Assembly: GCF_017356245.1 (NCBI RefSeq)
Contig: NZ_JAFMZZ010000001.1
Coordinates: 3,253,293-3,317,292 of the forward strand
Length of the DNA stretch: 64,000 nt
Reading direction: 5' to 3'
Source: Bordetella petrii
Lineage (GTDB): Bacteria; Pseudomonadota; Gammaproteobacteria; Burkholderiales; Burkholderiaceae_B
Shown: positions 1 through 10,678 of the stretch, piece by piece
How positions within the stretch are numbered: the stretch's first letter is position 1
Layout of the letters: each line of letters starts with the position of its first letter
Notes under the pieces: model-generated
The model's input: only the letters and a program-made list of their open reading frames with translations
What the model was told of the DNA's origin: nothing
The model's database searches: none
Translations under genes and position numbers: made by a program

Positions 1-2829
<2,829 letters not shown>

Positions 2830-2834
2830 GCAGC

Positions 2835-4028
2835 ATGGCCAAGGTCAACACCCTGTCCGCGCTGGCCAAGGCCGGCGCGCTGCACGGCAAGCGCGTCTTC
2901 ATCCGCGCCGACCTGAACGTGCCGTTCGGCGACGCCGGCCAGATCAGCGAAGACACGCGGATCCGCGCCTCGGTGCCGGGCATCCGCCTGGCGCTCGACG
3001 GCGGGGCTGCCGTCATGGTCACCTCGCACCTGGGCCGGCCCACCGAAGGCACGCTTACCGAGGCCGACTCGCTCGACCGCGTGGGCCAGCGCCTGTCGCA
3101 GTTGCTGGGCATGCCCGTGCAGCTGGTGAAAAACTGGGTCGACGGCGTCAACGTCGACCCGGGCCAGGTGGTGCTGCTGGAAAACTGCCGCGTCAATCCG
3201 GGTGAAAAGAAAAACGACGAAACGCTGTCGCGCAAGATGGCGGCGCTTTGCGACGTCTACGTCAACGACGCGTTCGGCACCGCGCACCGCGCCGAGGCCA
3301 CCACGCACGGCATCGCGCGCTTCGCGCCCATCGCCTGCGCCGGCCCGCTGCTCGAGGCCGAACTGCAGGCCCTGGGCCGTGCGCTGCACGATCCCAAGCG
3401 CCCGCTGGTGGCCATCGTGGGCGGCTCGAAAGTGTCGACCAAGCTGTCCATCCTGCAGTCGCTGGCCGACAAGGTCGACCAGCTGGTGGTGGGCGGCGGC
3501 ATCGCCAACACCTTCATGCTGGCGGCCGGGCTGTCCATCGGCAAGTCGCTGGCCGAGCCCGACCAGGTCGAGCAGGCCCGCGCCGTGATCGACATGATGA
3601 AGGCGCGCGGCGCCGACGTGCCCATTCCCACCGACGTGGTGTGCGCCAAGTCGTTCGCGGCCGACGCCCAGGCCACCGTCAAGGCGGCCGACGCGGTGGC
3701 CGACGACGACCTCATCCTGGACATCGGCCCGCAAACCGCGCAGCAGCTGGCCGGCATCCTGGGCAAGGCCGGCACCATCGTCTGGAACGGCCCGGTGGGC
3801 GTGTTCGAGTTCGAGGCTTTCTCGCACGGCACCGAAGTCCTGGCCAAGGCCATCGCCGAGTCGCCCGCCTTCTCCATCGCGGGCGGCGGCGACACCCTGG
3901 CGGCCATCGCCAAGTACGGCATCGCCGACAAGGTGGGCTACATCTCCACCGGCGGCGGGGCGTTCCTGGAATTCCTGGAAGGCAAGTCGCTGCCGGCGGT
4001 CGCCATCCTGGAAGAGCGCGCCGGCTGA
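2835..4028 (+). CDS. pgk: Phosphoglycerate kinase
   Basis: Cytoplasmic glycolytic enzyme of 397 residues that transfers phosphate between 1,3-bisphosphoglycerate and ADP. Family blocks are in order: RADLNVP near residue 23, SHLGRP, a central NDAFGTAHR segment, GGSKVSTK, and GGGDTLAA near the C terminus. The ATG is five bases after the gap stop; an upstream in-frame ATG inside gap is rejected because it would add non-homologous residues. It is the last gene of the tkt-gap-pgk unit, which ends at a strong intrinsic terminator. Confidence 0.97.
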   Translation: MAKVNTLSALAKAGALHGKRVFIRADLNVPFGDAGQISEDTRIRASVPGIRLALDGGAAVMVTSHLGRPTEGTLTEADSLDRVGQRLSQLLGMPVQLVKNWVDGVNVDPGQVVLLENCRVNPGEKKNDETLSRKMAALCDVYVNDAFGTAHRAEATTHGIARFAPIACAGPLLEAELQALGRALHDPKRPLVAIVGGSKVSTKLSILQSLADKVDQLVVGGGIANTFMLAAGLSIGKSLAEPDQVEQARAVIDMMKARGADVPIPTDVVCAKSFAADAQATVKAADAVADDDLILDIGPQTAQQLAGILGKAGTIVWNGPVGVFEFEAFSHGTEVLAKAIAESPAFSIAGGGDTLAAIAKYGIADKVGYISTGGGAFLEFLEGKSLPAVAILEERAG

Positions 4029-4054
4029 ATGCGGCGATAGCGGAAGCAGTGCCC

Positions 4055-4086
4055 AAAACCAGGCCCCACGGGGCCTGGTTTTTTTT
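4055..4086 (+). terminator. Intrinsic terminator after pgk
   Basis: A GC-rich inverted repeat (AAAACCAGGCCCC at 4055-4067 against GGGGCCTGGTTTT at 4070-4082) is followed by an unbroken run of eight T ending at 4086. It is a textbook Rho-independent terminator 26 bases after the pgk stop and is the only hairpin in this window with a true T-tract. Confidence 0.93.
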
Positions 4087-4121
4087 GTGCATACGAGCCC
4101 GGCCGTGCCAGCCAGGTCCAG

Positions 4122-4220
4122 CCAGGTGTCTGACTCCCGCACGGCGGGTGTCAGACACCGACGTGTGCGGCGGCTATCTCAACAGGGCGGTGTCAGGCAC
4201 CTGCGGAGCCTGACACCTGG
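4122..4220 (+). repeat. Twin-hairpin REP-like repeat, copy A
   Basis: About 99 bases bounded by CCAGG and CCTGG. It holds two perfect 10-bp hairpins: GGTGTCTGAC (4125-4134) with GTCAGACACC (4150-4159), and GGTGTCAGGC (4189-4198) with GCCTGACACC (4208-4217). The same layout recurs at 10476-10571 and, as an inverted pair, at 48191-48365. It sits between the convergent ends of pgk and the DUF3141 gene. Confidence 0.85.
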
Positions 4221-4251
4221 TTATCTGTCGATCGAGGCCGGGCGCCGGGCT

Positions 4252-6510
4252 TCAGCGGTTTTGCTTGCGGGCGGCCTTGCGGGGCGCCGCGGGCTTGCCG
4301 GCTGCTGTTTTTTTCTCGCGCGCCAGGGCTTTTTGCGCGGCATCGCGGAAGATCTGTTCCATTTCTTCCAGATGCGCGCGCGCCCGCTCGTTCAGCGGCC
4401 CGGTGGCCTCGAGCACATGGCGCATCGTGCCGAACCCGTCGCGGATCTCGGCGGCCGACGCCTGCGCCAGCAGGGTCGGCATGGCCCGCAGGGCGGCCTC
4501 GCCATCCAGGCGCATCATCAGCGCCTGGTCGCGCGCCACGTTCTTGAATTCCTGCAGGGCCAGGCCCGAGTCGGTGTCGGCGCGCATCTTGCGCAGCATG
4601 GCGAAGCTGCGTTCGTCGATGCCGCCTTCCGCGCTGGCCACGTACAGCAGCATGCGCATCGCGGCCTCGCGCACGCCGCCCTGGTCCATCAGGGCGCGCA
4701 GCTCGTCGGCGCGGCTGGCCATGAAATGGCGGTGCTCGGGTGACACGCCGGGGTGCTTGCGCGGCGCTTCGGCCCTGGCGCTCAGGCCGGCCCAATCCTG
4801 CACCAGGGGCGAGCCGTAGACATTCATGAACAACTGCTCGCCAGCCGCGTCGCGCAGTTCCTGCCACATGTTCAGGCCGGCCTCGATGGTGTCCGACGCC
4901 ATGCGTTCCAGCACGGCATAGGGGTTGTCCGGCGCCACCGGCTGGCGGTGCCGGCGGGCCTGGTCGGCCACTTGCGCCACGGGGGCCACCCACGGGTTGC
5001 GGTCGGAAATCAATTCGTAGGGCAGGCGCAGCGGGTGCATGCGCTGCATCCATTCAGCCGACTGCGGCGTGACGGCGGCGCGCACCCAGGGCTGCACGAA
5101 GCTGCGGTACAGGCCCAGGTTGATGTCGGAAATGCGTGCCACGGCGGCGAAGCGGCGGTCGTCTTCTTCGCGGCGCGCCACGATGGCGCGCACGTCGTCG
5201 ACCTTGCGCCGCGCGAACGACAGCACGTAGTCGCCCGGCGCCAGGTCGGCATTGGGCGTGTCGGGCGTCTTGTCGGCGATCTCGGCCTGGTAGATGCCGG
5301 CGGGCAGCACGTCGATCAGATCGATGTTGGCGGTGAATTCCTGGTGTTCTTTGCGGGCCACGCTGCCCGACACGAAAATGCCCAGGTGGCCGATGCTTTC
5401 ATGTACGGCGTACACGATGGTCTGGCCATGCGCCACCACTTCGGCGTCGTCCTGGTACAGGTCGGGAATCCAGCCCAGCGCCTGCGGCGGCGGGGTGATG
5501 TTGTCGCCCTTGGAGCAGAACACGATGATGGGCGAGCGGATATTGCGCAGGTCGATGCGGATGCCGTCCGAGGTCACCAGCCCGGCGGTGGCCAGCCGGT
5601 TGCCGATGAACAGGTTGTCGACGATGTACTGGATTTCCGGCGCGTTCAGGAACACATGCCCGCCCCACCATTTCTCGAAACTCAGGTAGCGCGACGCTTC
5701 GGTGTCCACGTTGGAGTACAGCTTGTACTGCTTGGCCCAGAGCGTGTTGGCGGGGTTCAGATTCTCGAAGTTCTGCACCAGCCACGCGCCGTCGAAGCGG
5801 CCGTTGCCGAGGTCGCTGGCCAGCTCGGTCAGCCAGCTGCCTCCGGTAAGCCCGCCGCTGTAGCGCATGGGGTTCATGCCGCGCCAGCCGGCCCAGTACG
5901 ACAGCGGAGCGCCCGCCACCACGATGGGGCCGAACAGCTCGGGCCGCATGGCGGCCGTCATCATGATCTGCCAGCCGGCCTGGCAATTGCCCACTACCAC
6001 CGGCTTGCCTTCGGATTCGGGATGGCGGGCGATGATCTCTTCCAGAAAGCGCGCCTCGGCGCGCATCACGTCTTCGACTGCCTGCGTGACAGTGGGCTGG
6101 GGCAGGAATGACGCGAAATAGCAGGGGTGGCCGGCCCGCACCGCCACGCCGATTTCGCTTTCGGGCTTGAAGCCGCCGATGCCCGGGCCGTGCCCGGCGC
6201 GCGGGTCCACCACCAGGAACGGGCGCTTCTGCGGATCCACCTCGACGTCCGGCGGCGGCACGATGCGCAGCAGGCCGTAATTGACGGGGCGGGCAAATTC
6301 GCGGCCGTCCAGCACCAGTTCGGATTTCATGCTGAGCACGTTGGGCGCGCGCTTGGCCATGTGGCTGTGGTACTGGTTGCCGCGCTGGCGCATGACATCG
6401 GCATACAGCACGCTGCGCTGCAGCGCGTCGACGGCATACTCGTAGGCGGCGGCCCAGGGGTTGGCGGGCTGGGCAGGCGGGGCGCTGCGGACAGAAGCGG
6501 GTGCGGCCAC
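4252..6510 (-). CDS. DUF3141 alpha/beta-hydrolase-like protein
   Basis: A 752-residue protein of the DUF3141 family, distantly related to polyhydroxyalkanoate synthases and other alpha/beta hydrolases. A nucleophile-elbow-like segment GNCQAGW lies near residue 175, with cysteine where PHA synthases carry their catalytic cysteine, but the usual G-x-C-x-G-G pattern is altered. A later block with SKGDNITPP and an H-E-S-I-G-H-L-G stretch could supply the Asp and His of a triad. The C-terminal third is helical and ends in a Lys/Arg/Ala-rich tail. It is monocistronic, with its 3' end facing a repeat. Substrate is unknown; no phaA, phaB or phasin gene is near, so PHA synthesis is not supported by context. 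Confidence 0.75.
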   Translation of the reverse strand: MAAPASVRSAPPAQPANPWAAAYEYAVDALQRSVLYADVMRQRGNQYHSHMAKRAPNVLSMKSELVLDGREFARPVNYGLLRIVPPPDVEVDPQKRPFLVVDPRAGHGPGIGGFKPESEIGVAVRAGHPCYFASFLPQPTVTQAVEDVMRAEARFLEEIIARHPESEGKPVVVGNCQAGWQIMMTAAMRPELFGPIVVAGAPLSYWAGWRGMNPMRYSGGLTGGSWLTELASDLGNGRFDGAWLVQNFENLNPANTLWAKQYKLYSNVDTEASRYLSFEKWWGGHVFLNAPEIQYIVDNLFIGNRLATAGLVTSDGIRIDLRNIRSPIIVFCSKGDNITPPPQALGWIPDLYQDDAEVVAHGQTIVYAVHESIGHLGIFVSGSVARKEHQEFTANIDLIDVLPAGIYQAEIADKTPDTPNADLAPGDYVLSFARRKVDDVRAIVARREEDDRRFAAVARISDINLGLYRSFVQPWVRAAVTPQSAEWMQRMHPLRLPYELISDRNPWVAPVAQVADQARRHRQPVAPDNPYAVLERMASDTIEAGLNMWQELRDAAGEQLFMNVYGSPLVQDWAGLSARAEAPRKHPGVSPEHRHFMASRADELRALMDQGGVREAAMRMLLYVASAEGGIDERSFAMLRKMRADTDSGLALQEFKNVARDQALMMRLDGEAALRAMPTLLAQASAAEIRDGFGTMRHVLEATGPLNERARAHLEEMEQIFRDAAQKALAREKKTAAGKPAAPRKAARKQNR

Positions 6511-6679
6511 GGGGGACTCCGGTAGACGATGCCCGCCGCGCGAGGGGGCGGGTCTGGGAAAGCAGAATGATCGGCATCAACCACAGTGATGCCACCCATT
6601 ACAGCGCAATAAATGTTGCAATGCAACATCCGTACGTGCCTGCTTTCCGGGCCATGGCCGGCCAGGCCCCGCTGTGCGG

Positions 6680-7105
6680 CTAGGCGCCGCCGCCCAGCGT
6701 GCCGGCGGCCGGGGCCGGCAGGTGGCACACCGCTTCCAGGCGGTTGCCGGCCGGGTCCGCGATAAACGCGGCGTAGTAGTGCGGGTGGTAGGCGGGGCGC
6801 AGGCCCGGCGCGCCCTCGTCGCGCCCGCCGTGCTGCAGGGCCGCGCGATGGAAAGCGTCGACCGCGGCCCGGCTGGCGGCTTTGAAGCACCAATGGCGCC
6901 GCGCGTCGGTATTGGGCGCCGCCGACAGGAACACCGACAGGTAGGTGTGCTGTGTTGCCGTGGCGCTGCAGCGTTCGCCGTAGCCCAGGGCATCGGGCCG
7001 GTCGTAGACCTTGGCCGCGCCCAGCGCCGCCATCGCGGCATCGTAGAACGGGCGCGCCGCGCCCAGGTCGGGCACGGCGATGGAAACGTGGTCGAGCAAT
7101 TGCAT
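6680..7105 (-). CDS. VOC family (glyoxalase/bleomycin-resistance fold) protein
   Basis: A 141-residue single-domain VOC protein. It starts LDHVSIAVPDL, typical of the first beta-alpha-beta motif with a metal-ligand His, and ends with FIADPAGNRLEAVCH, where the Glu is the usual second-half ligand. Such proteins are small metal-dependent enzymes or binding proteins; the substrate cannot be told. Its ATG overlaps the stop of the upstream GST gene by one base (TGATG), so the two are translationally coupled. Confidence 0.85.
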   Translation of the reverse strand: MQLLDHVSIAVPDLGAARPFYDAAMAALGAAKVYDRPDALGYGERCSATATQHTYLSVFLSAAPNTDARRHWCFKAASRAAVDAFHRAALQHGGRDEGAPGLRPAYHPHYYAAFIADPAGNRLEAVCHLPAPAAGTLGGGA

Positions 7106-7758
7106 CAGGCGCGCGCGTCGTGGTTGAACTGCAGCCAGGTCTGCACGGTGGGGCGCTGCCACTGCGCGTCGGCGTAGGCGCGCAGCCCGGCGGGCAGGTC
7201 GTCGGCGGGCCCTGCCAGCCGGCGCAGCATCAAGGCCAGTTCGGTGTCGGCAATGCACCAGGCATCGAACAGCTGCGGCCGGCCTTCGGGCAGCAGGGCC
7301 TGCGCCACGCGCACCAGTTTGGCGGCCGCCGCCTGGGCCGCATCGCCCAGCGGGGCGCCGGCCGCGCCATGGAACACCACTTCGGTGGGGCGTTCCGCGC
7401 GCAGCGCGGCCAGGTCGCTGCGCAGCCAGGCCTGGATCTGACGGGCGCGGGCCCGCTGCTGCGGCGCCGAGGGATACAGGGCGGGGTAGTCGGGCGCCGG
7501 AAAGACGTCTTCCAGGTATTCGATGATGGCGCTGGATTCGGTCAGGTGGAAGGCGTCGTGGGCCAGGGCCGGCACGCGGCAGGTGGGGGCGCGGCTGGTA
7601 TAGGGCTGCATGCGCTGCTCGCCGGCCTGCAGGTCGACCAGCCGCAGTTCCACGGGCAGGCCTTTTTCGGCCAGGGCGATGTAGGCCGCCATGGCATAGG
7701 GGCTGAGCAGCAGCGCATCGACGTAAAGGGTCAGCGGCGAGGCAAGCGGCGCGGGCAA
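7105..7758 (-). CDS. Glutathione S-transferase, YfcF-like
   Basis: A 217-residue GST resembling E. coli YfcF along its length: an N-terminal thioredoxin-like half with SPYAMAAYIALAEKGL and the glutathione-contact block ESSAIIEYLED, then a helical half with RARARQIQAWLRSDL and WCIADTELALM. I chose the TTG at 7758 because it follows a GGAG site by seven bases and gives YfcF-like length; an ATG at 7836 would add 26 Arg-rich residues without family likeness. It probably conjugates or reduces hydroperoxides with glutathione. It is coupled to the VOC gene downstream. Confidence 0.88.
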   Translation of the reverse strand: MPAPLASPLTLYVDALLLSPYAMAAYIALAEKGLPVELRLVDLQAGEQRMQPYTSRAPTCRVPALAHDAFHLTESSAIIEYLEDVFPAPDYPALYPSAPQQRARARQIQAWLRSDLAALRAERPTEVVFHGAAGAPLGDAAQAAAAKLVRVAQALLPEGRPQLFDAWCIADTELALMLRRLAGPADDLPAGLRAYADAQWQRPTVQTWLQFNHDARA

Positions 7759-7855
7759 GGGATGGCTCCGTGTGGCGGTTGAATGCCGGCGGCCGGGCCA
7801 CGCCGGCCGCCGCGCGCATGCCACAGCGTACCGCAATCGCGCCGCGGCGGCACGG

Positions 7856-8185
7856 TCAGTCGACGATGAACAGGCGCGCGCCGCCGGTGGTGGATGAGCG
7901 GTGCGCTTCGGCCTGGTCGGCCACCTGGTAGCTCATGCCCGGCGTCAGCACGAAGCGGCGGCCGTCTTCCAGTTCGGTATGCAGCTCGCCTTCGAGGCAC
8001 AGCAGGATGTGGCCCTTGCTGCACCAGTGGTCGGCCAGGTAGCCGGGCGAATATTCGACCATGCGCACGCGGATGTCGCCGAACTGGCGCGTGCGCCAGT
8101 ACGCCGTGCCGGTGTCGCCCGGGTGTTCGGTGGGTTCGATGGTTTGCCAGTCGGTGGTGCCGAAGGGGATGTCGCGCATGTTCAT
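7856..8185 (-). CDS. Cupin-fold protein, DHCW-type
   Basis: A 109-residue single-domain cupin. The core reads YLADHWCSKGHILLCLEGEL with a downstream LTPGMSYQVAD segment, the two cupin motifs; His and Cys in the first motif may bind metal. The start at 8185 is favoured because its ATG overlaps the stop of the upstream DinB gene (ATGA); a second in-frame ATG is six bases on. Function is unknown; small cupins of this kind are often isomerases or sensors. Confidence 0.83.
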   Translation of the reverse strand: MNMRDIPFGTTDWQTIEPTEHPGDTGTAYWRTRQFGDIRVRMVEYSPGYLADHWCSKGHILLCLEGELHTELEDGRRFVLTPGMSYQVADQAEAHRSSTTGGARLFIVD

Positions 8186-8751
8186 GCGGAGGGCTCGCTG
8201 GTGGGATGCGGGGGCGCGGCCGGCAGGTCGGGCACGTGCAGCAGCAGGTCGGTGGCGCCGATGTCGATGCCGGCCTGGCTGAGCAGCGTGGTGGCCTGCC
8301 CGCGGTGGTGGGTTTGATGATTGAAGAAATGCAGAATCACGCCGCCGAAGTCGCGCCGCGACGCGACGCCGCGCGAGCTGGTGTAGGCCAGCACATGCGC
8401 CAAGTCGGGGTCGGCCACCTGGCCGGCCCAGGCGACGATGGCCTGGTCGAGTTCGCGGCGCAGCGCGGCCAGGCCGGCCAGGTCGGGGCGCAGCAGGCGG
8501 TCCAGCCCCGCGGGCATGGGCAGCGCGGTAACGGGGGCCAGCGCCGTGTAGCCGGCCGGATGCGTGGCAAAGCGCTTGAGCCACAGGATATCGCCCACGG
8601 CGATGTGGTTCAGCGTGCCCAGCAGTGAGCCGAAAAACGCCCCGCGCGGCGCGGCGGCATCGGCGGCGGGCAGGGCGGCGGCCTGGTAGACGCGCTGGTT
8701 CATCCAGGCGTTGTAGCCGGCCAGCAGGCGTATGTCGGCAGCGGTGGGCAT
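8182..8751 (-). CDS. DinB family metal-binding protein
   Basis: A 189-residue four-helix DinB/YfiT-type protein. The three-histidine metal site is visible: His49 in TLNHIAVGD, then His145 and His149 in HFFNHQTHHRGQ. The family includes DNA-damage-induced proteins and thiol-dependent transferases using mycothiol, bacillithiol or possibly glutathione; the real reaction is unknown here. Its stop overlaps the cupin start, so it leads a two-gene unit. Confidence 0.87.
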   Translation of the reverse strand: MPTAADIRLLAGYNAWMNQRVYQAAALPAADAAAPRGAFFGSLLGTLNHIAVGDILWLKRFATHPAGYTALAPVTALPMPAGLDRLLRPDLAGLAALRRELDQAIVAWAGQVADPDLAHVLAYTSSRGVASRRDFGGVILHFFNHQTHHRGQATTLLSQAGIDIGATDLLLHVPDLPAAPPHPTSEPSA

Positions 8752-8788
8752 GACGGATTGGCGGTGGCAGTGGCGGGCGGCGCGCCGG

Positions 8789-9274
8789 CTAGGCGGCCAG
8801 CTTCTTTTGCCAGAACATGGCCTGGCCGGCGTCGCCCGCCAGTTCGTAGCCCTGGTAGCCGATCTTGCGGTACAGCGCCTTGGCGGGCTCGTTGCCCTGC
8901 AGCACTTCGAGCGTGATCTTGCAGCAGCCCCGGCGCGCGGCCGCGTCTTCCAGCGCCTGCAGCAGGCGCTGGGCGATGCCCTGGCGCCGGTAGCGGTCCG
9001 ACACCATGAAGTCGTGCAGGTTCAACAGCGGCTTGCACGCGAAGGAAGAAAAACCTTCGAAGTAGATGGCCAGCCCGGCCGGCATGCCGTCGCACAGCGC
9101 GACCAGCGCGCCGGCGGTGGGGCGGCGCGCCAGCTCGGCGATCAGGTTGGCGCGCGAGTAGTCGGACAGGGGTTCGCCGCCGCCCATGGGGCCGCGGGCG
9201 TATTCGTCGAGCAGCGCCACGACCATGTCGCCATGGGCGGGGTTGTTGAAGTCGGCGTCGATGATGTCCAGCAC
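8789..9274 (-). CDS. GNAT family N-acetyltransferase
   Basis: A 161-residue GNAT enzyme. The acetyl-CoA binding motif A appears as VSDRYRRQGIAQRLLQALE (R-x-x-G-I/A pattern), followed by ALYRKIGYQGYE, the usual motif B. I use the GTG at 9274 (VLDIIDADFN), preceded by a weak GGAA seven bases away; upstream in-frame codons run into non-homologous sequence that overlaps the azlC start on the other strand. The acceptor substrate is unknown. Confidence 0.83.
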   Translation of the reverse strand: MLDIIDADFNNPAHGDMVVALLDEYARGPMGGGEPLSDYSRANLIAELARRPTAGALVALCDGMPAGLAIYFEGFSSFACKPLLNLHDFMVSDRYRRQGIAQRLLQALEDAAARRGCCKITLEVLQGNEPAKALYRKIGYQGYELAGDAGQAMFWQKKLAA

Positions 9275-9398
9275 GATCGGGTTCCGTGGTTGCGGCCGCC
9301 GCGCGGACGGCCTGGTAAAGGCGGGAAATTGATGGCTATTATGCCGCGCCATGCACGCCATGGGTAAACTGCCGGCAGTATCAACGCAGGGGTCATCC

Positions 9399-10118
9399 AT
9401 GAACCGTCCGTCCTCGGCGCCGCACCTGGCCTTGCCGGGCGGGGCCGGCCTGGCAGGCCTGCGGGCCTGCCTGCCCGTGATGATCGGGTATTTCCCGGTA
9501 GCGGTCACCTTCGGCATTGCCGGGCTGGCCACCGGGCTGTCGCCGCTGCAGGTCGTGCTGATCTCGGTGCTGGTCTATGCCGGCGCCAGCCAGTTCCTGC
9601 TGCTGGCCTCGATCAAGGCCGGCACGCCCTGGCTGTGGGTGGTGGCGCTGTGCTCGCTGCTGAATGCGCGGCATCTGCTGTACGGGCCGCTGCTGTCGCG
9701 CATGCTGCCGCAGCGGCTGCGGTCGCGCCTGAAAATCGCCTTTCTGCTGACCGACGAGGTGTTCGCCACCGCGTTCAGCCGCATCGAGCAGGTGGCGCCG
9801 GCGCACCGCAATCGCTGGATGACGCTGCTGGGCCTGGGCGCCTGGCTGACCTGGATCGCCGGCACCGCGGTGGGCGTGTACGCCGGCGACGGCCTGGAGC
9901 GCCACTATCCGATGCTGTCGCAGGTTATGCGCTTCGCCCTGCCGGCGCTGTTCCTGGCGCTGGTGTGCCAAAGCACGACGCGTGCGCTGCGCTGGCCGGT
10001 GATGGCGGCGCTGGCGGTGGGGGCGGCGTTCGCCGCGTCCGGCCACACCACCCCGGCCATCCTGGCGGGGGCCGTGGCCGGCTGTGTCTGCCAGCGGCCC
10101 CGCAAGGAAACGACATGA
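9399..10118 (+). CDS. azlC: AzlC family branched-chain amino acid exporter subunit
   Basis: A 239-residue inner-membrane protein with about five to six hydrophobic segments and the family blocks YFPVAVTFGIAGLATGLS, YAGASQFLLLAS and NARHLLYGP. With AzlD it forms an exporter for branched-chain amino acids and related compounds. The ATG at 9399 follows an AGGGG ribosome site; an earlier ATG at 9351 has none. Its stop overlaps the azlD start (ATGA). It is divergent from the GNAT gene. Confidence 0.92.
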   Translation: MNRPSSAPHLALPGGAGLAGLRACLPVMIGYFPVAVTFGIAGLATGLSPLQVVLISVLVYAGASQFLLLASIKAGTPWLWVVALCSLLNARHLLYGPLLSRMLPQRLRSRLKIAFLLTDEVFATAFSRIEQVAPAHRNRWMTLLGLGAWLTWIAGTAVGVYAGDGLERHYPMLSQVMRFALPALFLALVCQSTTRALRWPVMAALAVGAAFAASGHTTPAILAGAVAGCVCQRPRKETT

Positions 10119-10465
10119 CCGGCAGCGGCCTGGAATTCTGGGTGGCGGTGATCGCCATGGCGGTCATTACCTACCTGACGCGCGCCTTGCCGTTCCTGTT
10201 GTCGGCGCGCAGCCGGCTGCTGCGGCGCATGGCCGAGGGCTCGTCGCTGGCGGCGCTGGGGCCGGCGCTGCTGGCGGGCATCGCCGCCGCGGTCATCGTG
10301 CCCGACATCATGGCTTTGCGGGGCTTGCCGCAATGGCTGCCTTATGCCGGCGGCCTGCTGGCCACCGCGCTGGCCGCCCGCCGCCTGGGCAACGCGGGCG
10401 TGGCGGTGATCGCGGGGGTGGCGGTGTACGGGGTGCTGCTGGCGCTGGCGCGCCACGCGGGGTAG
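10115..10465 (+). CDS. azlD: AzlD family small subunit
   Basis: A 116-residue hydrophobic protein with three to four predicted membrane segments and the AzlD signature TYLTRALPFLL near the N terminus. It is the partner of AzlC, encoded with a four-base ATGA overlap, as is usual for this two-component exporter. The gene ends just before a REP-like repeat and a second hairpin-rich repeat that separate it from the convergent pit gene. Confidence 0.92.
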   Translation: MTGSGLEFWVAVIAMAVITYLTRALPFLLSARSRLLRRMAEGSSLAALGPALLAGIAAAVIVPDIMALRGLPQWLPYAGGLLATALAARRLGNAGVAVIAGVAVYGVLLALARHAG

Positions 10466-10475
10466 CGTCGGCGAA

Positions 10476-10571
10476 CCAGGTGTCTGACTCCCGCAGGGTG
10501 TCGGACACCGTACGACTGAGACGGCTGCGGCCTACAGCGGTGTCAGGCACCTGGCGGAGCCTGACACCTGG
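10476..10571 (+). repeat. Twin-hairpin REP-like repeat, copy B
   Basis: About 96 bases between CCAGG and CCTGG in the same orientation as copy A. The first hairpin pairs GGTGTCTGAC with GTCGGACACC (one G-T wobble); the second pairs GGTGTCAGGC with GCCTGACACC perfectly. The linker differs from copy A and instead matches, in reverse complement, the linker of copy C near 48.2 kb. Confidence 0.85.
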
Positions 10572-10576
10572 GCAAA

Positions 10577-10672
10577 GCGGGTGCGGCCCGAGCGGGGACG
10601 CAGCGGAGCTGGCTTTGCCAGTCCGCCAGCGTCGCCCCCTTTGAGGGGGGAACGCGTAGCGCTTCGGGGGTG
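10577..10672 (+). repeat. Hairpin-rich intergenic repeat between convergent azlD and pit
   Basis: A GC-rich block with successive small hairpins: CTGGC-TTT-GCCAG near 10610, and CCCCC (10635-10639) with GGGGG (10645-10649) around TTTGA, then a GCGTAGCGCTTCGGGGG segment. From memory this looks like a short dispersed element common in Burkholderiales genomes at gene ends; only one copy is in this window. It probably acts as a bidirectional transcript end, with no long T-tract. Confidence 0.5.
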
Positions 10673-10678
10673 GGACCT

